This document shows, piece after piece, positions 49,333 to 64,000 of a stretch of DNA of 64,000 nt. Origin of the DNA: Ascaris suum (lineage: Eukaryota; Nematoda; Chromadorea; Rhabditida; Ascarididae). Within the stretch, counting starts at the first letter, position 1. Every line of letters starts with the position of its first letter. Location: contig CM024170.1 in assembly GCA_013433145.1 (NCBI GenBank), forward strand, positions 3,367,459 through 3,431,458, written 5' to 3'. Both the position numbers and the translations under genes were made by a program. The notes under the pieces were generated by a model, which was not told the origin of the DNA, did no database searches, and saw only the letters and a list, made by a program, of their open reading frames with translations.

Positions 49333-50132
49333 GCGTGCCTCTCCCAAGGACTTGTAAGCAGAGGTGGACTTCAGACCAAAGAAGTTTGGTTTGAGTGGGT
49401 AACATCGAGGAGCGATTACTTCACCCAAGGGAATCGTCGAATATGTTTCACAGTTTGGCTTTTTTTTCTTTAAGTAAATCACATTTCGCGAAACCTTTGC
49501 GCTTTATCATTTCATTACGGGAGAAGTGCATAAAAACGAGTGAAAAACAAGCCGATATAGAAATTTTTTATTGCCTTGGAGATATGGTAGATTTTAGATG
49601 ATGGTCTACGATCGGCAGAGAGGATACATCTGGAACTTCAGCAGAGACTGAATTCGGAGAAAGGAAACCGAATGTGACAAAAGAACGGCCAGCCAGTGTG
49701 AGACTGGACAAAGGAATAACATCAGATGCGGGCACTAGCTCAGTCGTACAGCATTCATCCAGCGAACGAAAGATCGGATGTTCGCACTCATCTACGGACA
49801 AGACTTTTATTGGTCGTCAGGAAACGGAGCTTGTTTGACCAAAAGGAGCTCGAAATCCTCGCTTGGAAAGCTGGTGTGGGCCACTTAGTGAGTTTAAATT
49901 TCCACTTTGCATTGCCATACATAAAAAAGCTGACTGTTTAAGGAAATTCTTGAAGTCGGCGAATTTCATTCATTAAAACGTTGCGAGCACCTAATTTTCA
50001 CCAGGTTCCGATAATCCGTGTAAACAATAAGCTAGGCCTGAAGACCTTCACTTTGCTGTAAAGGAGGTCGTGCTTCTACTTCATTGTTGATCCAATCCCA
50101 TCAATAAAAGACGAATTGTGGAAACATTGGAA

Positions 50133-52973
<2,841 letters not shown>

Positions 52974-54661
52974 CTTTGGAAATATTCCTCGAAAAATACA
53001 CCAACTTTAGAAGAAAATGCTTCCTGAAAATCTCGACCATTGTTCTACATCGATCGCTGCCTTCTTCAACAGCTTTAATTTTTCAACAACTTTATTAACG
53101 CACTAAAAACAAAGTATCACCGTCACTCACCGTTTGTAGACACTTAATTTCTCATCAAATGGTCACTAGCAACAGTAAATACTCTGCAATAAGGCGTTCA
53201 AATACATTGCGAGAAACGGATACCTTCCAATCTGAATCTATCTTCCAAACTACGATTACTCAACAACACCATATGAAGGAACATAACAGATGCAATGTTT
53301 TCTCTGCCCGCAGGTATTTTATAGTCGTAAGAAAGAAATAAACGCTGGAAGCCGACACGGTATTTACAGGTATGCAATGAAAACTTCCCCCCCCCCCCCC
53401 TCCTCCCAACAACAATTCTAATTCGGTAAATACAACAGGTCAAAGCACCAAAACTTATGGCCATATACGCATGCTGAGTTCATTGGGTTAAATGCCTTCC
53501 TGGAAATAGATAAAGTGAAATGCAGATATAAACAACAATAGCATAAAACTTTATGAGCAATAAATTCAACAAAAATTTTTGCATAAATTCGACAATAAAA
53601 TAAACTCGACAAGCAATAAATTCGTCGAAAATCCAACTTCTTGCAATCTAGTCCACCGAATAAGCCTGCCGTACGAGTGCTTAAACTGTCGAAAAAATGC
53701 ATAGCATAGGTACCTCTAATCAGACAACTGGTTGTTCAGGTAGTCGTAAAAAGAAGCGGAAAATTTTCATGACAGATCTAAGGCAGTATAACTCATGAAA
53801 GGAATCAACAAACGCAGCAAAACTGGTCTTCGAAGGTCATCTAGTACACAAAATGCATCGAACAACTTTTATGCCGCAGCTGCTGGTTGCCGAATTGAAA
53901 TCACAACAGCGAATGCCCGGCAGACAAACGGAAATAAATACAAATTGGTCTACAAGAATGGATAGGATATAACCTTTTTTGAATGAAAGAAATCGTTCAA
54001 CAACGCTGACGCCAAAAATAATGCGACGGTTCACCAACGCGATGCTCAACATCCGTCGGCCTAAAGCTATTCACCTACTAACAGTTATCTTTATACCGCT
54101 TTCGAATAAAACCATATTTATTGATATATTGTGCATTTATCAGCTTTAATTTCAAAAACTTACCACTCAAATATTTCTATTTTAAAAGGTACAAAATAGA
54201 ATTCAATAAGAACTAAAATGCAACGAACGCAACTGTACAGAAAGAAACGCACTAACGAACTGCCGAATGATTTTCTTTGCAGAACACATAAAATTGCAAC
54301 GCGGAGTCAATCAATCTATTTGTTAAATGGATAAGCCTTCTTAAGCCTCAAAGAGCAGCTTGCATTTCATTGGAAAGTCAAGTGAGCAATTCCACAACCA
54401 GAGTTTTGACCTAACAATAAATAAGAAGTAACAACAAATGTGTCATCTGGTGAGGGAAAAAGTCGATGACCGTCCATAGCGTTACTGTAACTGTTTCATC
54501 TAGTTCACTCACGTTCACGAAGCAAGCCTTAATGACAGCTGTCCGGTTGAAGTATAAGCATCAAAAGCGAGTTAATGTGAGAATTTCTCGCAATGCACTG
54601 TCATGATTTCATGTCTCTTTAATATTAAATGTTTTGTAATGTAAGCGTCTTTCTTGTCTTG
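52974..54661. other. Region between MsrB start and the LTR element
   Basis: About 1.7 kb upstream of MsrB. An AAAG lies directly before the MsrB ATG and could be an acceptor. Apart from a poly-C tract I see no gene or structured repeat. Confidence 0.5.
53387..53400. repeat. Poly-C tract (about 14 C)
   Basis: A pure C run in the region between MsrB and the LTR element. Confidence 0.9.
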
Positions 54662-54666
54662 CTCTA

Positions 54667-54995
54667 TGTTGTGAGTGACGGCCGCGGCGGGAGACCGCAC
54701 GTGGGAAGGGCAGGAGCCGACAACTGTCCCTATGCCGGTATGTAAGAGCACAAGCGAGATAAAGTAGTTATGGTGAGCACCACGGCCTCCCAAAACGGAT
54801 CAAACCAAAGACATACAAACGGGCCGAAGCACGACTTATACAGGTTCCAGATACAGCACAAGAACACATAAAGACGATCAATGACATTATCTGAAGAACA
54901 ATAAATGACAATCGACTATACCAGTAAATATAACCACTGCAGTATTAGATCAGAAGTTGTCATCTTGAGTTGGCTCTTCGATGCCACACCCAACA
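54667..54995 (-). repeat. 3' LTR of the element (minus orientation)
   Basis: Begins TGTTGTGA and ends ACCCAACA in plus-strand reading. It is about 14 bp shorter than the other copy and differs by many substitutions and small indels. No clear polypurine tract is seen beside it. Confidence 0.9.
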
Positions 54996-56010
54996 TCTCC
55001 GCGTTGAAGTCGATCCGTCCATCCGTGCCCATTACCCGTCCGTCCATGGCACGTCCTGCGTTGATCTCCTGGGCTGAAACGCTGTGAGGCGCATTGATCG
55101 CGAGTTGAGCTGCAGATATCCACTGCAGCCTGAGCTGGCGGTCGACCGTCGACGTTTTCTTATGATGTGCCAGTTGCTGTACAACTAACAGGTCCACTGA
55201 TGTAACTTGGATGGATAAAGTAAGGAGCTGATATTCGAACAGAACTTCTGCTGGGGAGCGATTTCTGAGCGTCGCGTTCGGAGTTGTCCCGTAACTAAGC
55301 AAAAATGTTTGAAGGGCTTCCACTGTCGCTTCTTCCCTTCTGAATTTGCGAAGCGTTCGTTTGACAGTGCCCACGAAGAGTTCTCTTTGTCCGTCAGATT
55401 GAGTCCTTGCAGCACAGAAGCGATTTTTTTTTTGGGGGGGGGGGGGGGGAACCGATGTAGTGCCACTGTCTACCGCCACGGTGAAGAATGGTGAGCAGAC
55501 GTGCTTGATGCCATTTCTTGCACAGAAATCGGCGAACTCTGCGGAACGAAATGAGTCCCTTGTCCGAGACAGTCATTTCCGGTATTCCGAATTGTGTGAA
55601 CAGCTGCTGCAAGAACCTGAGGGTTGCGAAGGGCGTTGCGCCGTGCGTCATGAAGACTTCTATTCATTTTGAGTGCGAGTCCACGATGACGAGGAAGTAG
55701 TCTCCTTCGGATGGTCCTGCGTAATTCACATGGATGAAGGTCCATGGCTTGTCTGCTGTCAGCCACGAAGCTAGTGGAGCATTGATAGAGATATTCGAGA
55801 CGTCTGCGCACAGTTGCCACTGCTTGACTGTCGTCCCGATATCCTTGCCCGGCCAGCATTTATGGCTTCGAGCGAAAACGTTCATTTGCGTGATTCCTGG
55901 ACGTCCCTTGTGAAGTTGGCGAAGGACTTTCGATTGAAGGGCGTCAGGAATAACGACGCCGTCTGTGCTGAGGAGACACCCGTCTATACTACTAAGAATA
56001 GCCCGACGTT
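54996..56010 (-). pseudogene. Integrase remnant (broken)
   Basis: Broken minus-strand frames show an HHCC-type zinc region near 55,960-55,800, core-like motifs (VDSHSKW-type and SDKG) at about 55,690-55,560, and a C-terminal segment (near 55,380-55,200) with the LRNRSPAEVLF motif seen in many gypsy elements. The T10G16 tract at 55,424-55,449 interrupts the core. Frames change several times. A short stretch at about 56,200-56,400 resembles the pol region just before integrase. Confidence 0.75.
55424..55449. repeat. T10G16 homopolymer pair inside the integrase remnant
   Basis: Ten T followed directly by sixteen G on the plus strand, at a point where the integrase frame would otherwise continue. 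Confidence 0.95.
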
Positions 56011-56548
56011 CGAAGATCTGTCAGAGACGTCGGTTCTGAAGTGTCTGCAGCCACTTGTTGTGAGTGTAGCGAACAGCCCTTTGAACCAGGTCATCTCGTC
56101 AAGTTGCATCCGCGATGTCCTGAGCTGATACTGGATGTGCGATTGAGTCGAGAGAGTACCCGATGAACGTTGACTTACATTGTTCTCATCGTTAGGATCC
56201 TGTTTTGTAAAGAGTCGTTATAAGACGTCGCTTGCCCAAACCTGACTGTCGATCAAAAAACTAGTTCGGTGTCGTTGCAGAGCTCAATGGTTGCCTTGGG
56301 CTTCGTGCACCGTCCAAGCAACTTTTTGTAAACCTCCGAGTGGTGCTCTCATATACTGAAAACTGTGATTGATTCGGAGCATCTCGTTACGGACTAGTCG
56401 GTGAGAATAATCTGCCGACGTTATTGCTCAACATGGTCAAGTCCCACAGGTTCAACTTGTCGACCAAGTGCAAGCTCAAAAAGTGGTGCACGTTGTTGTC
56501 ATATGGTCCAACTTGCAACCCATGACGATGAGCTCTGCTGCCGCTCGT

Positions 56549-57703
56549 TCATTTACCTCGAGTGTTTTGTTGTTCATCCAGAGAAACAGATCGGACTGTT
56601 CGATGTGTCGAAAGCTTCCTCCATGACTGGCTTAGATGAAAGGCCCTAAGTCGCTTCCATGACGCCTTTAATACGACGGTGGTGTCCGGCTCTACGTGCA
56701 CCTGGAATCGAGCTGGGTGTCCGTCCATGAGCGCTCTGACGAACTTCCGCCGTTGGAGCATGTCCATTCTCGCCTTGACGCTTTGCGTGTCGTCTGAGTG
56801 GTAATGCCGGCGTGCTGTCTCCAACTGCAGGCTCAGTAGTCTTTTTTGTGTCCTATGTTTCCGCACTGAGCGCCCTCTGGTTGGAGAATCGACAGTCCTT
56901 GACGAAGTGCACGCTGCCGCACTGCCAGCACGGTGTCCTTGGTGTGGCCGTCTTACCGTGTTGCATCTGATGCCTGGATCGCTCTTCTGGCGCCCTCCGT
57001 TTGAAGCGTTTCGGCTTGCCCGGGACTGTTGCAAAATTGGCCGTCTCGATCGCGCTCGAACCCTCGGCTGTTGAAAATTTGAGCATCGCGTTGGCGTGCG
57101 TATCGATCCTCTTGAGCAAGTGAAGTCCGTATTCGGCATCTACTGGTGACTAGAGTCCACCACGAAAACGAGGCATTTGAACTGGACTGCGTTGGGTTTG
57201 CCGGCACGATATTTCTCGCCTTCACGGCCGACGATGCTGTTGTATGTCATGATGTCATCTCCTGGATTCCTGACAACCTTTAGACGTGATAACGCTGCTG
57301 GACAATGATATATTAGGCTCGAAGACGCCCTTGATGACGCTGACTGTTTCGTCGAATTCCAGGTCGCGCGGCTACTTCGGGAGAACGTAGTTTCCGTACT
57401 TCTCGTTTGTCATTGGGTTGAATTCCCACAACAGGGAGTGCACAGCTCCTAGTCGTCGGGCTCTAAGCGTCGACGTTGAACTTGTCCTCGCAGCGCTTGA
57501 ACCACGTCTCGGACATCACATCCTCGTCCGGAAAGTCCGTGAAGGCCGCAACTACGTTGTCTAAAGCCGGATCCACAGTCGATGTTGGTACCGATTGAGA
57601 GTGCCGTCAACCGCTCCTGAATCGCGACCACCTTCTGCATTAACGCCTTCTGTTCCTGCTGTCGTTGGAATAGCAGAACCACCGAGTCGGTCGCACCACC
57701 CAT
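56549..57703 (-). pseudogene. Gag-like remnant with CCHC zinc knuckle
   Basis: A frame opens with MGGATDSVVLLFQRQQEQ at 57,703, 17 bases after the primer site, as expected for gag. A CWQCGSVHFVKDC knuckle (C-x2-C-x4-H-x4-C) lies near 56,930-56,892 in another frame, after a basic stretch. Multiple stops and frame changes separate them. It is not expected to make a functional protein. Confidence 0.75.
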
Positions 57704-57719
57704 CTTATGTCGCGAGCTT

Positions 57720-57734
57720 GAATTCTAATCGCCA
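57720..57734 (-). other. Putative primer binding site
   Basis: On the minus strand, two bases after the 5' LTR, TGGCGATTAGAATTC starts with the TGG expected to pair with the CCA end of a primer tRNA. The tRNA identity was not determined. Confidence 0.6.
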
Positions 57735-57736
57735 GT

Positions 57737-58079
57737 TGTTGTGACTGGTGGTAGCGACGTTGAGGAGACCGCATGCAGGAAAGAGGCAGGAGCCGACCGA
57801 TAGCCTCTGTCGATGTCAACATGCAAGACCACACGCGACTTAGAACTTTTTTACGGAGAAGCACCACGGCGCCCAAATACAGTCGAACCAAAGACATACA
57901 AACGGACAGAAGCTCGACTTACATATGCCCCATAAAACGCTCGGAACGGCACAGGAACACATAAGTCGATCAATGACATTATGTGAAGAACAACGAGGAT
58001 CGACTATACAAGTGTCATCACTGCAGTATTAGACCACAAATAATTACCTTGGGTTGGGTCTTCCGTGCCATGCCCAACA
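57737..58079 (-). repeat. 5' LTR of the element (minus orientation)
   Basis: Begins TGTTGTGA and ends GCCCAACA in plus-strand reading. It aligns with the left copy over segments such as CCAAAGACATACAAACGG and ATCAATGACATTATNTGAAG. Confidence 0.9.
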
Positions 58080-58084
58080 CTCCA

Positions 58085-59065
58085 TGGCAAATTTTGGCTT
58101 GTGGCTTATCAACTTTCTCTCCAATTCTTTTGTTAATCGAAGAAAAACAAATTTTATTGAAGCTACAGGCGATAATTGGGCATATAGTCAAAAATGATGA
58201 AAAAAATGTTTTAAAAACCCGGAAAACAGATGAGCACGCAAATTTAGAAACAGAACAGAGTTCAGGACAGTAGCACACGAAGGATGAATATAAGACAAAA
58301 AACAACAACGTAATCAACGAAGGAATATACAGAAAATATTCCAACAAATGCGAAGAGACACCACAGAAACATTCCAGAGACAGGAAGATCCCATATAGAG
58401 TGCTTTGTACATACTTAAACAAAACATTCCTCTTGAAAACCTCGAACAATAAGGCCACAAATATCATGTCATGACCAAGAAAAGAGAAAATGCACCCCCT
58501 CCCTCGTATTCCCTCGCCTCTTAAACAACTTGAGAATGCGTGTGGGATAATCTTGCTAATTTTTATTCTCAAAATTTGCAGGTAATGGTGTTCTAACTTA
58601 TTCTCAGAGATAGCAATTGCTTCGTCTCAATCCCAAGTATTCAAAAGCACACTTTTCCTCTCAAACCTAAGAAAGACGGCATATGTATGCCAGCAACAGC
58701 TGAAATCCTAAACCCGCCCTCGAACAATAACACCACACACTGAGCTAGCCCAAATATGGAGTGCATTTGCAATATAAGTCACAAACAGAGAAATGTATAG
58801 GCTCATGCTCCACATTCATGTCATCACCTTCGAATACCTGTTGCTGTGAAGGCATCAATAAACCATCCTAGGTCTACAACAGAAATGACAGCTTCCTGAG
58901 CAAAGATGTGATGGCACTAAATGAGGTTACCTAGTTAAATGCAGATACCTCGCAGTTGCAAATCACGAAGAACCTGTAGAAGAATCCTACAAAAAACAAT
59001 GCTGCAGGAATGAGATCGATTACACGACTCCTACGTTTGTCGCATCCACCTACGCCTCCACACAA
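58085..59065. other. Region between the LTR element and the unknown gene
   Basis: About 1 kb. A long minus-strand open frame (58,018-58,572) is rich in Phe/Leu/Cys, overlaps the LTR and has no motif; I treat it as chance. No gene is supported. Confidence 0.5.
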
Positions 59066-62000
59066 CTATGGCCAGTTGCCGCCGTCTTGTATGCGAGAGC
59101 TGTATCGACTATTTCTAGAATACGCTTAGAGCAAAGTTTTTGCTTTCTTGTTGTCAAGCAGGACTCCATATATTGCGACAGCTTCTCCGTAATCGTTTTA
59201 ATATTCAGCCGATCACTGCAAATTGGAGTCGATTAAATAACCTTACATACCCCAATGATGACCTTTCACTAGTCCGCTCAACAAACTCCTTTAAAGCTAT
59301 TCCATTTCATGTGTGGCGTAATAGGAACAAAGGGGTAGAACTGAAGACTTTTCAGCTTCAAAAGCTTTTTTTTTTCGAAGCAAAAGAGTCACTGAGATAT
59401 AGCAGAACGCCTGCAATGATCCACAATTTGAGGGCCTATCAATACTTCAGTAAATAAATAATTTTGAAGTACCAGGTGACATTAACGATAGCAATACTGC
59501 GACCTCCTCCCAAGAGATGGTTATTTTTTGCGAAAGAAAGCCGCAAAAGGAAATTTCATCAACAAGCTCTCGTAACATCGCCACAGATCAAATAAATTTT
59601 ATAGACACCTTTTAAGATGCGATGAGAGATGAGGTGAAGATAACGTCGCATCTGTTCCATCCTGAAACAAATATCCGTGTTCGATTTCTAATTCTATATT
59701 AACAAAACATACTAGCACGCAAAAATCGACCCACTAGTTAGAAAGTAAGTTTTGGTTAACTCTGAAGTCATACATGCGCCTTAAGAATGCAACGTTTGAA
59801 CGATAAAAGAGAATTGCCCACACCAATAACGCATCTAAAATATGGATGTCAAAATGCATAAAGAATAACGAGCTGTGAAACCTAAACGCGATAGAAGTAA
59901 CCGGGAGCATATACGAAATGTTCTCCTGAGAGAAATCATGCCGACCCAAACACAAACAAGTGAATACAACCACAAACTTCAGTTAGAATCAATTTAAATA
60001 GACAAACGCGATCGACTTGAAATCAGCCATATAGCAAGTAATTATGAGTCTTATCAACGAATTGGTGAGTAAATCGCCAGATTATTAATAAATCAAAAAA
60101 TTGCCAAAATTTAGCTTATCAATTAACTTAGCTAAACGTTTTCAACTTTTCATCGCTAGCAAGTAAAATTCCTGCCACCTTAACCTCAAACAACATTTCC
60201 ACTGTGAAAGAATTGACCACATTTTATCAGTGCAAAACTATTTTCAACACACTATGAAAAAGGTAACACTCACATGCACATTCACCGATTGCTGATCTGA
60301 AACCATATTCACGTCGCGAACATGTTGTTCTTCATCGCGTTCTATTGACTTCTGAGCAGCTGTTTGCTCCATACTGAAGTCAGTTGTGAAAGGCTCCGAA
60401 TCAGAGCAATCCATTAGCTCGTCGGCCATGATTGCTTGCTGCTCTACAGCTGGCTCAAAATCTCTCGTTATCTCCAACCGACTGCTTTCTCCATTCCGTT
60501 TTGGCCTCAACGCCTCGAGTTGTTCTGCACCCAAAGTGTAAACTGGCAGAGATACAGCACAACCTTCACTGGAATGTATTGTAGTTGCACTCTTTTCACC
60601 ACCAAAAACATTCGCATCACTAATGGCTTTAATACTTTCAACACGGCGAACTTTAATGGTCCCTCTGGCTAATGAGCTATCTGAGCAACGCGATACTACC
60701 TTCCAGGTACAGCGTTTCCGACCATAACGATCGTTTTCACTTGTAACCGTTGAAAGTGATGTGCTTCGACCATTCTCAAAACATCTTGAGAAAGCACCAC
60801 CCGCAATCGTAAACTGGCTCCGTGATGCATTCATCTCATGCATTCTTTGCCCCACCAAAGGCAAGCTCTTCATTTTGTTATCTCGCATCACAATAGAGCG
60901 TCTCACAAGGATATTGCTACTGCTTACGACCTCTTCTTGTGCAATCACTCCTTGATTATCCTTAAACATGCATTCCTCATGGATGTCGTGCATAATCTTA
61001 GAACTACCACCAATATCCAATCCGAATTCCACTGGAATATCGGCCTCTTGAAGCACCTTGGATAGAAGATCTTCAGCTGGACCCATATGAGAGCTGTTAG
61101 ATGAACAATTCGACGGTTCGCAGTCAGTTGAAGCTGAACTGTGGAAAGTATCTTCGGCCCAATCAGTTTCAGTATTCGCCACTTCGCACAACGGTTCCTT
61201 AACTGACGACGAACATGTCTGATGCAGTGATAGCGCATTTGTCATAATCGAGGAACTGTTGCATCCTGCAAAAACTGAAACGTTTCAAAATATTTTCTAA
61301 GGAGAAAATAATTCTGTGTTATCTCATTTACAGTGCACCAAAATCAACCCAACATACGATGGATAATTCATGAAATAATCTAAAAACGCCAAAAATGGTG
61401 GAATAGTAGTTGAAGGATTCAAATCTGATGTTATTTAGACGATTTCCCAAAAGAAGTAGGCACTAACAAGACGGATTCCAATCAAAATTATGCAAACTCA
61501 AATACACGATAGCAGTTGATAACAACGGCGCGTTCTAATCGATGAAACTGCTGCTGCAAATAGAAAATAAGTAGAACATCCAACCTTCATTTATGGAAGG
61601 AAAACTATACATTTTGAGCACCTATCCACAGATGATTTATAGCACCACACATGAACAGACGGAAATTTGGTGCTCGATACCAATGCAGTGACGAAATATT
61701 GCGGCAGTGTTAAAATACATTAACTGTCTCCAAAAAAATCGTTGCAGTCTCTGCGTCTTTGGAAAGAAAAATAAACGGAGCAAACCTTCCTAACAGTGAT
61801 GAGCTATGACCACGACGTATAGTGGCAAGCTTGTTTCGAACCTTCAACCCGAATCCAACCAAACGACTCTAGTTTCGTCCAAAATTCTAACAAATTAAAA
61901 AAAGTGCAAAGGCTACATAAATTTCAGGGCGCGTAACATTTTCTTTTCCATTTCTGAAAAGATGCAAGACTTTTTATGTAATTTTTGTGCTATATTATGT

Positions 62001-63981
62001 TTATGCGTCTCTATCTATGTCACGAAAATGACTATGCATTCCTTTTCTGTTATGCGAAAAAAGAACTCTATACCTCCCTTGCAACCGCCTAAAGAAAGTT
62101 GCGCCTCTTCTGATTTTTGGAAAGGGCCTTTACTGTAGCTCGTCGCCTAGCACGTTTTGATAAGTTTGCTTTGCACATGTGTATTACTGCGATAAAGCCT
62201 TCGCGTGAGCGCAAGTGTATGTTCTGCTTGGCTGGAGGGTCCAGTAAAAATCGAAGTTAGAATTAAGAGATTTGGCCGATATCATGTTCGTCAAAAGAAA
62301 ATCTCATAGACCTTATACTTCACATGTGCAAAAAAGCTGCACGCAGCTTCCACCGGTCAGATCTCCTGGTCAAGCCACTCAAAGATGAATATTTTGTTAG
62401 TGATTTATATAGGCGGCAGGTTCAGTTAAACGAAGAAAACAATGTGCCACATATTTTATTCTTTGTTGATGAAATATAAACCGGTTGGTCGGATGAGTAG
62501 GTGCAGTAGCGCATATCGGTGCCAGCTTTTCTGGTATGCTTCTCCACTTTTTTTCTTCCCGTCGGTCCCTTTTTAAAGTATGTTTTTGGAGCACATAGAC
62601 TTCCCTTGGAGTACGAAATCGCGTAGCGTCTTGTGCGCCCCACCACGAGTTACGGACTGATGGTGAAGAAGGATGAGCTAAGCTAGGCTCTTGATTGAGT
62701 ACGTCACAGAAATTCCTAGAGGCTATTAAAAAGCTGCTTCTCTTAGCATTCATAAAATTATTGTTTTCCTCGACTTCGCATGAAGCAACATGTTCTCTTC
62801 ACAAACGACCAAAATTTACGTGGATTCTAAATATATCAATCATCTAAATGAAACTATAAACCGCAATCGTCTGTCGATACAGTACGCGTATGAGAAGGCT
62901 TCCACTATCGCCGCAATTTCGTTTCTAAAATCGACACACACCGGAAAACATCCCACTGTCTTCTTTCTTCCAACCAAAACGGGCGAAAGCACGAACAATT
63001 ACACCGATCGTACGCCAATAATTGCACGTCATATGAGGGTGCTGCATGACTTTTTGGACCGTACGTCAGTTTTCTTGATGCTGATCAGTGCGAAACTGCG
63101 ATCGTCAAAATATTAAACGGAGGGGGGTTGACGTAAATTTGAATCAGATAACACCAAGAACCAAGAGGATAGATAAAAGAAATGGTAGTGGCGTAGAGAG
63201 GTTCAGGTCCTTTCCCATCCGAAAACCTCAAAGAAGTCCTGAAACGGTGATATCGAGATCCGGAGTGAGCAATAGGATTCTCCCATACAAAATACTGCAA
63301 TAAGTTTTTCCTAACAAGCCCTATGCAAAAAAATGCGATGCGATCTGCACATGAAATCAAATAGGTGACATTATGCATTTTCACTAACCTCTTATTGGGA
63401 AAGGAGACATGCCACCGGAAGTTGTTGCGTTCAGTGGTTGATTCTTCTCGACGTGAGGTGGCCATATCACTTCTATATCGTCGTCTTCATCTCTTTGTTG
63501 TTCTTCGTGAATATGTCCACGTGCTTGAAACACCTATAGCACCAAATAAAATGTCACTGCGAATATGTTTTATATATTTGTTCATTTCCCTTCTATAAAG
63601 CGCCTGTTTTGGATGGGGAACAAGAAAAATAACGGCATGACGGTGGGATCATGCTGATAAAAAGTGTTGAAATAAAAGAAATATACAACAAAACTTTGGT
63701 TTAACAAGAACTTAAACCCACAAAATTGCCTCTTCGCAAAGATAACATACACAATAAGACCAGCTGGATGAAGTAATGGTCTAGTATTAAAAAATGAAAA
63801 ACAATTCAAAGACCACGATATGGACAAAACAACTCCAATATCTTCCACATTCGTGGGTGGGATTACTTCTAGGTCATTTCCCATCCCTCAATTTAGCGAC
63901 AGATTCTACCCCGGTATCAAAAAGAAATTCAAAAGCCATATATGCAGATTTCCAAAGCTGTTCTATTTCTGGAATCTCCCT
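59066..63981 (-). CDS. Unrecognised Ser-rich, probably disordered protein (5' end beyond the window)
   Basis: Exons, high to low: 63981-63910, 63533-63389, 61265-60274 (992 bp, the longest exon in the window), 59661-59609, 59114-59066. All junctions agree in phase (0, 1, 0, 2). The first exon begins after a TTTTCTAG acceptor, so the gene continues past the right edge. The large exon encodes 330 residues rich in Ser, Glu and Asp with a mixed basic segment (YGRKRCTWKVVSR, then GTIKVRRVES) and a Met/Glu/Gln-rich end. The exon before it has an acidic run (QRDEDDDIEVIWPP). There is no signal peptide, membrane segment or catalytic motif. Composition suggests a regulatory or scaffold protein, but I do not recognise the family. 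The two terminal small exons and the 63,981 exon rest only on splice signals and phase. Confidence 0.6.
62490..62560. repeat. Dispersed repeat segment, similar to 1,215-1,265
   Basis: A GCGCATATCG...TGCC.GC.TTTCTGG..TGCTT core of about 35 bp is shared between about 1,225-1,262 and about 62,505-62,542, both noncoding and in the same orientation. The flanks do not obviously align. Confidence 0.45.
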
Positions 63982-64000
63982 CTAGAAAAAAAAAACTACT

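Larger units (their letters stand above)
47834..50132. other. Intergenic region between RAB33 and MsrB (convergent 3' ends)
   Basis: About 2.3 kb with no recognised exon. It holds a pair of 16-bp direct repeats (49,281-49,296 and 49,317-49,332, period 36) inside a 101-codon minus-strand open frame (about 49,177-49,482). That frame shows no known motif and may be repeat-derived. Confidence 0.55.
54667..58079 (-). mobile_element. Ty3/gypsy-like LTR retrotransposon, internally deleted and decayed
   Basis: Two direct repeats of about 330-343 bp flank 2.7 kb of internal DNA. Each LTR starts TGTTGTGA and ends CAACA (TG...CA with a 5-bp terminal inverted repeat). Flanks are CTCTA on the left and CTCCA on the right, a possible 5-bp target duplication with one change. 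On the minus strand, remnants appear in the order gag-like region, CCHC zinc knuckle, integrase. The internal part is far shorter than a complete element and I see no reverse transcriptase core. Stops and frameshifts break every open frame. The two LTRs differ at many positions (roughly a quarter by eye), so the insertion is old. Confidence 0.9.

Noticed and set aside
62397..62753. 118-codon minus-strand frame in the 2.1-kb intron of the unknown gene
   Set aside because: The flanking exons join in phase without it, and it overlaps the dispersed repeat core; likely repeat-derived.

Overview
Kind of DNA. This is animal (eukaryotic) nuclear DNA from an invertebrate. Genes are split into many short exons (mostly 50-250 bp) by AT-rich introns of about 50 bp to 4 kb. 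Coding pieces are bounded by AG...GT splice signals, and reading phase carries across nearly every junction. Single-copy metazoan genes (Rab escort protein, USP30, RAB33, MsrB), a probable AG acceptor directly before a start codon, and a Ty3/gypsy-like element suggest a nematode. That phylum call is inference (about 0.6).

Layout. (1) 341-12,237, minus: 3' and middle part of a large gene whose product carries three tandem NADAR (YbiA/DUF1768-like) domains and an Arg/Ser/Pro-rich acidic-ended tail. Its 5' exons lie upstream and were not securely found; a possible first exon is at 18,204-18,282. (2) 19,659-28,789, minus: a complete 12-exon Rab escort protein gene. (3) 31,670-42,328, minus: a complete 13-exon USP30-type mitochondrial deubiquitinase. 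(4) 44,016-47,833, plus: a complete 5-exon RAB33-type GTPase, head-to-head with USP30. (5) 50,133-52,973, minus: a complete 4-exon methionine-R-sulfoxide reductase. (6) 54,667-58,079: an old, internally deleted LTR retrotransposon, minus orientation. (7) 59,066-63,981, minus: 3' part of an unrecognised Ser-rich protein gene that continues past the right edge.

How the parts relate. The Rab escort protein presents Rab GTPases for geranylgeranylation, and the RAB33 protein ends in the Cys-Cys that is modified, so an escort factor and a likely client lie 15 kb apart. This may be chance. USP30 (outer mitochondrial membrane, antagonist of mitophagy) and RAB33 (Golgi/autophagy) share a 1.7-kb divergent intergenic region.

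Reliability. Exon chains were built by hand from splice sites, phase bookkeeping and recognisable family motifs. In at least five exons the family frame is kept only if one base is added to or removed from a run of four identical bases. The pattern recurs in three unrelated genes and looks like residual sequencing error, not gene decay. Most remaining sequence is intron or intergenic DNA with simple repeats.
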